This document shows, piece after piece, positions 1 through 5,016 of a stretch of 5,016 nucleotides of DNA. The position numbers and the translations under genes are program-made. Position 1 is the first letter of the stretch, and every line of letters starts with the position of its first letter. The notes beneath the pieces are model-generated. The model saw only the letters and a program-made list of their open reading frames with translations, was not told where the DNA came from and ran no database searches. The stretch comes from Alphaproteobacteria bacterium (GTDB taxonomy: Bacteria > Pseudomonadota > Alphaproteobacteria > Rs-D84), in assembly GCA_009782725.1 (NCBI GenBank), contig WRIM01000053.1, forward strand, positions 1-5,016, written 5' to 3'.

Positions 1-2014
<2,014 letters not shown>

Positions 2015-2015
2015 T

Positions 2016-2381
2016 TTATAATCCCAAAATATTTTCAAACGAGCTTCGGTCTATTTTCTGACCCATTGAATCGGCATAGTATTTGCGCCCGGTATTGTCG
2101 GATGTTTTGAAAAGGCCCGACGGATAAAGGCGTATTCCGCGCTGGCCTATTATAAGCATTCTGTCGCTCCCAATCAAATCGGCGCGCGGCCCCAAAAATA
2201 TTTTTGAAAGGTAATCGCGCATGTCTTTGGAAAGCGAGCATCGATAAGGCGCGTACAAAACTTCGCCGCGCTTCATCAATCGGCTCTCGTCGTATTTATG
2301 AACATTCATCGACAAGATGTAAACCTGATAAGGGCTTAGCCGCATGCGCTCTGAAATTTTTTCTACTCCGGCCTTGGTCAT
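2016..2381 (-). CDS. hypothetical protein, 121 aa
   Basis: I do not recognise this protein. It is basic and probably soluble, with no signal peptide or membrane segment. The N-terminal third looks helical (MTKAGVEKISERMRLSPYQV). The middle has 'RGEVLYAPYRCSLSKDMRDY', and the C-terminal half contains a Gly/Arg/Tyr-rich stretch 'GQRGIRLYPSGLF' followed by 'GRKYYADSMGQKID'. The ATG at 2381-2379 is the only usable start in its frame upstream, because a TAG occurs at 2399-2397. A strong Shine-Dalgarno AGGAGAGG (2398-2391) sits 9 bases before it. A second ATG at 2388-2386 has slightly tighter spacing but opens a different frame of only about 30 codons. The gene is convergent with the AsmA gene, one base apart, with no terminator between them. 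It follows aspS on the same strand but behind a terminator, so it is probably transcribed separately. Confidence 0.65.
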   Translation of the reverse strand: MTKAGVEKISERMRLSPYQVYILSMNVHKYDESRLMKRGEVLYAPYRCSLSKDMRDYLSKIFLGPRADLIGSDRMLIIGQRGIRLYPSGLFKTSDNTGRKYYADSMGQKIDRSSFENILGL

Positions 2382-2390
2382 TTGACATTT

Positions 2391-2410
2391 CCTCTCCTAT
2401 GAGAATCATA
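2391..2410 (-). promoter_or_regulatory. putative -10 box and RBS of the small hypothetical gene
   Basis: On the minus strand TATGAT (2410-2405) resembles a sigma-70 -10 box and is followed closely by AGGAGAGG (2398-2391), a strong ribosome binding site. No good -35 hexamer stands 16-18 bases upstream (only an AT-rich TTAAAA), so the promoter part is weak while the ribosome binding site is convincing. The transcript leader would be only about 15-20 bases. Confidence 0.4.
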
Positions 2411-2451
2411 TCGCAAACCGCCAGAATTTTTAATAAGAAGTATTGCCTAGG

Positions 2452-2482
2452 AAAAAATATAAACGGCGCACAGCGCCGTCAA
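2452..2482 (-). terminator. rho-independent terminator downstream of aspS
   Basis: On the minus strand ACGGCGC (2479-2473) and GCGCCGT (2469-2463) form a perfect 7-bp GC-rich stem with a TGT loop. It is followed at once by TTATATTTTTT (2462-2452). This is a textbook intrinsic terminator. It lies about 120 bases after the aspS stop and before the start of the next minus-strand gene, separating the two transcription units. A run of A and T on the other side could give weak termination on the plus strand too. Confidence 0.85.
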
Positions 2483-2512
2483 AATCAAATATTTTTCATT
2501 CGTTAGGTCAGC

Positions 2513-2574
2513 TTTCGGGCAGCGGCGGGGGCGTAGTGTATTGAAAATACATGAGCCCCTGCCGCCGCCCGAAA
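2513..2574. repeat. 62-base hairpin in the aspS 3' region
   Basis: TTTCGGGC (2513-2520) pairs with GCCCGAAA (2567-2574). The arms continue inward as GC-rich helix to 2531 and 2556, interrupted only by a wobble pair and one mismatch. A 6-bp cap, TGTATT (2537-2542) with AATACA (2546-2551), closes a GAA loop. No U-run follows on either strand, so it is not itself a standard terminator. It starts about 25 bases after the aspS stop and would lie in the aspS 3' untranslated RNA, where it might protect the message end. It could also be a palindromic repeat; its core resembles that of the hairpin at 4676-4758. Confidence 0.75.
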
Positions 2575-2598
2575 TGTGATTTCGGACGAGGTAATTAG

Positions 2599-4386
2599 TT
2601 AGCCTTTTTTGCGAACTTGAATGTGCACTTCGCGCAACTGCTTTTCCGACACTTCGCGCGGCGCGCCAAGCAACAAGTCTTGGCCCCGTTGGTTGGTCGG
2701 GAATGCGACGACTTCGCGCAGGTTGGGCTCGCCCAGCAATATGCAAACTATGCGGTCTAAACCGAACGCGAATCCGCCGTGCGGCGGCGCGCCGTATTGG
2801 AACGCGTTGTACATCCCGCCGAACTTGTCTTTGACTTCGTCTTCGGTCATGCCTGTTACCGCGAAAAGCTGAAGCATCACGCGCGGGTTATAGTTGCGAA
2901 GCCCGCCCGAACAAATCTCGTGCCCATTTAAAACCATGTCGTATTGATATGCTTTTAATTTCAGCGGTTCGGACAAGTCCAGGTTTTCCAAATCGCCTTG
3001 GGGCCGCGAAAACGGGTTATGCCCGAACGCGACGCCGGTGGATGAGTTTTCATCTTCTTCAAAGAACGGAAAATCTTGAACCCAGCAAAGACGGAATTCA
3101 CGTGCGTCGATAAGGCCCAACTCGGCGCCGAAACGATCGCGCAGTTTGCCGGCCGACTTGGCGGCGACGCCCTCTTTCTCGCACACAAAGAATACCGAAG
3201 TGCCGGGCGTGGCGCCGGTGGCCGTTTTGATTCTTTCGATTTCATCCGGGGTCAGTTTTTTTGCAACCGGCCCTTTGGCTTCGGATTCTGTGAATACTAT
3301 ATATCCCAATCCGGCAAGGCCCAATTCTTCTTTGGCGAACGATTCTATTTTATCGAACCAAGAACGCGGACGCTCGGCAGACGACGGCGCAGGAATCGCG
3401 CGGACGACCCCGCCTTCTTTGACCGCGTTTGCAAACACGCCGAAATCAGAATTACGGAATATTTCGGATACGTCCGTTATGATTATCGGGTTGCGCAAAT
3501 CCGGCTTGTCGGAACCGTATTTCATCATGACTTCGTCGAATGTAAAGTGCGGAATTTCCGGATGCAATTTGCCGTCCGGGACAAAATGACTGATTAATGA
3601 TTTCATAATTTCATCGCCGACATCTTGCACGTCCGATTGCTCGACGAACGACATTTCAAGGTCAAGCTGATAGAATTCAAGCAGCCGGTCGGCGCGCAAA
3701 TCTTCGTCGCGCATGCACGGCGCGATTTGGAAATATCGGTCGAATCCCGAAATCTGAAGCAATTGTTTGAATTGCTGCGGCGCTTGGGGCAACGCGTAAA
3801 ACATCCCGTGATGCAGACGCGACGGCACAAGAAAGTCGCGCGCGCCTTCGGGACTTGATGCCGTTAATATCGGCGTCTGGAATTCGGAAAAGCCCAATTC
3901 CCAAAGTTTGTCGCGCGTAAACTTCATAACCCGGTTGCGGAAAAGAACGTTGTAATGCAATTTCTCGCGGCGCAAATCAAGATAGCGGTATTTTAAACGC
4001 AATTCTTCGTTGGTATCATCGTCGCCGAATACTTGGAACGGCAATACCTCGGATTCGGTAAGGACTTTGTAAACCGTGGACTTGACCTCTATCGCGCCGG
4101 TTGGGATTTTATCGTTTACGGCGGCCGCGTCGCGCGCTACAACCGTGCCGGTAACCGTAATAACAGATTCCGGGCGAAGTTTTTCTACGCCGGACAACGC
4201 GGCATCCGTTAAATCGAACACGCATTGAGTAATTCCGTAATTATCGCGCAAATCGACGAAAAGGAGCGAGCCATGGTCGCGCTTGCGATGCACCCACCCG
4301 GACAACGTGACGGTGGCGCCGACGTTGGACGCGTTCAGGCCGCCGCATGAATGCGTTCTGTATTTATTTAATGGTATTTTTGACAT
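2599..4386 (-). CDS. aspS: aspartyl-tRNA synthetase (probably Asp/Asn non-discriminating)
   Basis: This class IIb synthetase charges tRNA-Asp with aspartate in the cytoplasm. It is complete at 595 residues, normal for the bacterial type. Order of parts: an OB-fold anticodon-binding domain (about 1-110, 'SGWVHRKRDHG' at 29-39); the catalytic core with 'TASSPEGARDFLVPSR' (175-190), 'ALPQAPQQFKQLL' (198-210) and motif 2 'RDED' (226-229); the bacterial GAD insertion (about 290-420); 'HNPFSRPQG' (456-464); and motif 3 'GLDR' (542-545). His38 is the residue linked, as I recall from Pseudomonas work, to non-discriminating enzymes (E. coli has Leu). Such enzymes also make Asp-tRNA-Asn for the GatCAB amidotransferase. 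The usual 'RADR-QP-EF' reads 'RADR-LL-EF' (231-238), which is odd. The start at 4386 is chosen because GAGG (4397-4394) stands 7 bases upstream. An in-frame ATG at 4407 would place that Shine-Dalgarno inside the gene and lies in the T-box leader. The overall flavour is alphaproteobacterial. Confidence 0.96.
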   Translation of the reverse strand: MSKIPLNKYRTHSCGGLNASNVGATVTLSGWVHRKRDHGSLLFVDLRDNYGITQCVFDLTDAALSGVEKLRPESVITVTGTVVARDAAAVNDKIPTGAIEVKSTVYKVLTESEVLPFQVFGDDDTNEELRLKYRYLDLRREKLHYNVLFRNRVMKFTRDKLWELGFSEFQTPILTASSPEGARDFLVPSRLHHGMFYALPQAPQQFKQLLQISGFDRYFQIAPCMRDEDLRADRLLEFYQLDLEMSFVEQSDVQDVGDEIMKSLISHFVPDGKLHPEIPHFTFDEVMMKYGSDKPDLRNPIIITDVSEIFRNSDFGVFANAVKEGGVVRAIPAPSSAERPRSWFDKIESFAKEELGLAGLGYIVFTESEAKGPVAKKLTPDEIERIKTATGATPGTSVFFVCEKEGVAAKSAGKLRDRFGAELGLIDAREFRLCWVQDFPFFEEDENSSTGVAFGHNPFSRPQGDLENLDLSEPLKLKAYQYDMVLNGHEICSGGLRNYNPRVMLQLFAVTGMTEDEVKDKFGGMYNAFQYGAPPHGGFAFGLDRIVCILLGEPNLREVVAFPTNQRGQDLLLGAPREVSEKQLREVHIQVRKKG

Positions 4387-4597
4387 ATTGGCACCTCTGA
4401 ATTGCAATTGTTAATGCGCAAGGGCGAAGAATCTTTCGCGGTGCCACCTTGCTTTGCGCGTATGTCGCCACATGCGCCTTTTTATCTATCAATTAATAGA
4501 TGTCTGCTGTAACGGGCATCCCCGGAAAGTTCTAATAAGCGAGACGCTGCCCGCCGTTCTTCTTTCGCCTAAGTGTTGTTTGCACCTCATCGGCTTT
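4387..4597 (-). promoter_or_regulatory. T-box riboswitch, probably translational, controlling aspS
   Basis: A T-box leader senses the charging state of a tRNA and regulates the cognate synthetase gene. Seen here: AAGGTGGCACCGCG (4450-4437), one base off the consensus AGGGTGGNACCGCG. Around it GCAAGG (4452-4447) pairs with CCTTGC (4423-4418), and GCGAA (4439-4435) pairs with TTCGC (4428-4424). That leaves the diagnostic 7-nt bulge TGGCACC (4446-4440). Its UGGC complements GCCA, the 3' end expected of tRNA-Asp with discriminator G73. Upstream are a stem III-like hairpin (GCGCATGT and ACAT-AC-GCGC, 4477-4456), a small stem (TCTAT/ATAGA, 4500-4485) and a longer folded part (4591-4499) that begins with the GATGA of T-box kink-turns. 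No U-tract follows. The bulge TGGCACC is instead perfectly complementary to GGTGCCA (4395-4389), which overlaps the aspS Shine-Dalgarno. I infer that uncharged tRNA frees the ribosome binding site. I could not place the specifier codon securely. Confidence 0.85.
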
Positions 4598-4603
4598 ATG
4601 AGA

Positions 4604-4631
4604 AGTATATAAGATTTTTTCCAAAAATCAA
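4604..4631 (-). promoter_or_regulatory. sigma-70-type promoter of the T-box/aspS transcript
   Basis: On the minus strand TTGATT (4631-4626) and TATACT (4609-4604) are separated by 16 bases. Transcription would start near 4597, giving a leader of about 210 bases, a good length for a T-box. Its -35 box is one half of a palindrome shared with the divergent promoter. Confidence 0.7.
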
Positions 4632-4641
4632 GTTGATTTTT
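4623..4641. other. perfect palindrome joining two divergent -35 boxes
   Basis: AAAAATCAAGTTGATTTTT is a perfect inverted repeat with 9-base arms around a central G. Each arm contains a TTGATT hexamer that serves as the -35 box of one of the two divergent promoters. It might simply be two promoters back to back, or also a binding site for a dimeric regulator. Confidence 0.7.
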
Positions 4642-4660
4642 AGGCGCAACCAGTTATAAT
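4633..4660 (+). promoter_or_regulatory. sigma-70-type promoter of the tRNA-Thr transcript
   Basis: TTGATT (4633-4638) and a perfect TATAAT (4655-4660) are spaced by 16 bases. Transcription would start near 4667. The only gene directly downstream is the tRNA at 4761, so the transcript would carry a leader of about 95 bases, nearly all of it the hairpin at 4676-4758. Confidence 0.75.
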
Positions 4661-4675
4661 GGCCGAGAAATTTGT

Positions 4676-4758
4676 AAATCGTGTAGTTGCAAGGGAAAAT
4701 GGCCGCAGGTGTATTAAACATACATCAAGGCCATTTTCCCGACGCAAATACACGATTT
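4676..4758 (+). repeat. 83-base, 33-bp hairpin filling the tRNA leader
   Basis: Four helices stack in one hairpin. AAATCGTGTA (4676-4685) pairs with TACACGATTT (4749-4758), perfect over 10 bp. TTGC (4687-4690) pairs with GCAA (4744-4747). GGGAAAATGGCC (4693-4704) pairs with GGCCATTTTCCC (4729-4740), perfect over 12 bp. GGTGTAT (4708-4714) pairs with ATACATC (4720-4726), with one wobble pair. Only small internal loops intervene. No U-tract follows, so it is not an ordinary terminator. It begins about 9 bases after the predicted transcription start and ends 2 bases before the tRNA. It could be a palindromic mobile repeat, a small RNA cut off by RNase P or RNase III, or a structured processing leader; the sequence alone does not decide. 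Confidence 0.85.
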
Positions 4759-4760
4759 AA

Positions 4761-4834
4761 GCCCCAATAGTATAATGGTAGAACACGTCCTTGGTAAGGA
4801 CGAGGCGCAAGTCCGATTCTTGCTTGGGGCACCA
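4761..4834 (+). tRNA. tRNA-Thr(GGT)
   Basis: The cloverleaf can be drawn. The acceptor stem is GCCCCAA (4761-4767) with TTGGGGC (4824-4830), then discriminator A and an encoded CCA (4832-4834). The anticodon stem is CGTCC/GGACG (4786-4790, 4798-4802) around TTGGTAA, with anticodon GGT (4793-4795) reading ACC and ACU. The T stem is GCAAG/CTTGC (4807-4811, 4819-4823). Oddities: the T loop is TCCGATT, giving C instead of the near-universal U at position 55. The D stem GTAT/GAAC has an A-A mismatch and a G-U pair, and the variable loop has only four bases. The D arm looks more like that of tRNA-Gly. Identity from the anticodon is firm; full function is likely but not certain. Confidence 0.93.
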
Positions 4835-4877
4835 GTTTTAAAGGGATTGCGAGAGAGCAAACCAAAAAGAAACCGAT

Positions 4878-4997
4878 ATGTTTATTTCATATGACAAAGT
4901 TGTGCTTATATCAAAGCCCAGCGGCACCAGAATCCACAGGATTCTAAAGAAATTGTCTGCCGAGTTCCAAATTGCGGGGGGGGGGGGGCAATCTTAG
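4878..4997 (+). CDS. start of an unrecognised gene, frame broken at a poly-G run
   Basis: An ATG at 4878 opens a protein-like frame, MFISYDKVVLISKPSGTRI and onward, for 33 residues up to the G tract. It then reads four glycines, Gln and Ser before a TAG at 4995-4997. I do not recognise it. No strong Shine-Dalgarno precedes it, only the purine-rich AAAAAGAAA at 4864-4872. If the G tract held one G more, the frame would continue open to the end of the window as ...GGGG-AILDLIHNP; with one fewer it would also stay open. The stop is therefore probably an artefact of the homopolymer length, or a phase-variable off state. The stretch 4835-4877 between the tRNA and this ATG shows no clear terminator. 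Confidence 0.45.
   Translation: MFISYDKVVLISKPSGTRIHRILKKLSAEFQIAGGGGQS
4976..4988. repeat. 13-G homopolymer near the right edge
   Basis: Thirteen consecutive G occur 28 bases from the end of the window, inside a small reading frame. Length errors at such runs, and spurious poly-G in two-colour sequencing, are common. A true contingency tract is the alternative. Confidence 0.9.
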
Positions 4998-5016
4998 ACT
5001 TAATCCACAATCCAAA

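Noticed and set aside
2386..2388. ATG at 2388 as the start of the small minus-strand gene
   Set aside because: It opens a different frame that stops after about 30 codons; the frame from 2381 runs 121 codons with the same ribosome binding site.
2204..2506. Plus-strand 100-residue open frame across the small gene and the aspS terminator
   Set aside because: It runs antisense to a gene with a strong ribosome binding site and then through a terminator hairpin; its translation has no recognisable pattern.
3076..3597. Long plus-strand open frames opposite aspS (also 3146-3589, 2621-2872 and 3625-3858)
   Set aside because: They lie fully antisense to a complete aspS with every conserved motif, have composition expected of reverse-frame shadows, and no ribosome binding site.
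4384..4407. Upstream ATG at 4407 as the aspS start (602 residues)
   Set aside because: It would put the Shine-Dalgarno and the sequestering segment inside the coding region and lacks its own binding site; MSKIPLNKYRTH matches the usual family N-terminus.
4418..4452. Reading the hairpin before aspS as an ordinary attenuator or terminator
   Set aside because: No U-run follows, and the side bulge TGGCACC inside a T-box motif is specific to the T-box antiterminator.
4847..4867. Terminator after the tRNA (TTGC-GAGAGA-GCAA)
   Set aside because: Only a 4-bp stem plus a broken extension, and no T-run follows on the plus strand.

Overview
The window looks like a short metagenomic contig from a Gram-negative bacterium. 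The aspartyl-tRNA synthetase resembles the alphaproteobacterial type, and an AsmA-family envelope protein implies an outer membrane. This placement rests on remembered family features, not on a search. Both ends are suspect: the first 29 bases are all A, and a 13-G run lies 28 bases from the right end.

Left part (1-2018): a plus-strand AsmA-like gene, truncated at its N-terminus, ends one base before the stop of a convergent minus-strand gene. That gene (2016-2381) encodes a 121-residue protein I do not recognise. Middle (2382-4386): the region between the small gene and aspS holds a likely rho-independent terminator (2452-2482) and a separate 62-base hairpin (2513-2574). aspS itself is complete on the minus strand.

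Right part (4387-5016): about 210 bases upstream of aspS carry what looks like a T-box riboswitch. It has a near-perfect T-box motif, an 11-bp antiterminator-type helix with the canonical 7-nt bulge, and a UGGC that matches the GCCA end of tRNA-Asp. No U-tract follows it. Instead the same bulge is perfectly complementary to the aspS Shine-Dalgarno region, which suggests control of translation. T-boxes are classically a Firmicutes/Actinobacteria device, so one in front of an alphaproteobacterial-type aspS is the main discovery candidate here.

The aspS promoter is back to back with a plus-strand promoter; their -35 boxes form one 19-base palindrome. The plus-strand promoter leads into an 83-base, 33-bp hairpin that fills the leader of a tRNA-Thr(GGT) gene. 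The hairpin core resembles that of the hairpin behind aspS. The tRNA has unusual positions (C55 and a D-stem A-A mismatch). After it a small reading frame starts and is broken at the poly-G run.

Functionally, the right half is a translation-apparatus locus: uncharged tRNA-Asp would raise AspRS synthesis through the leader, next to a divergent tRNA gene. The left half is an unrelated envelope gene facing a small unknown gene.
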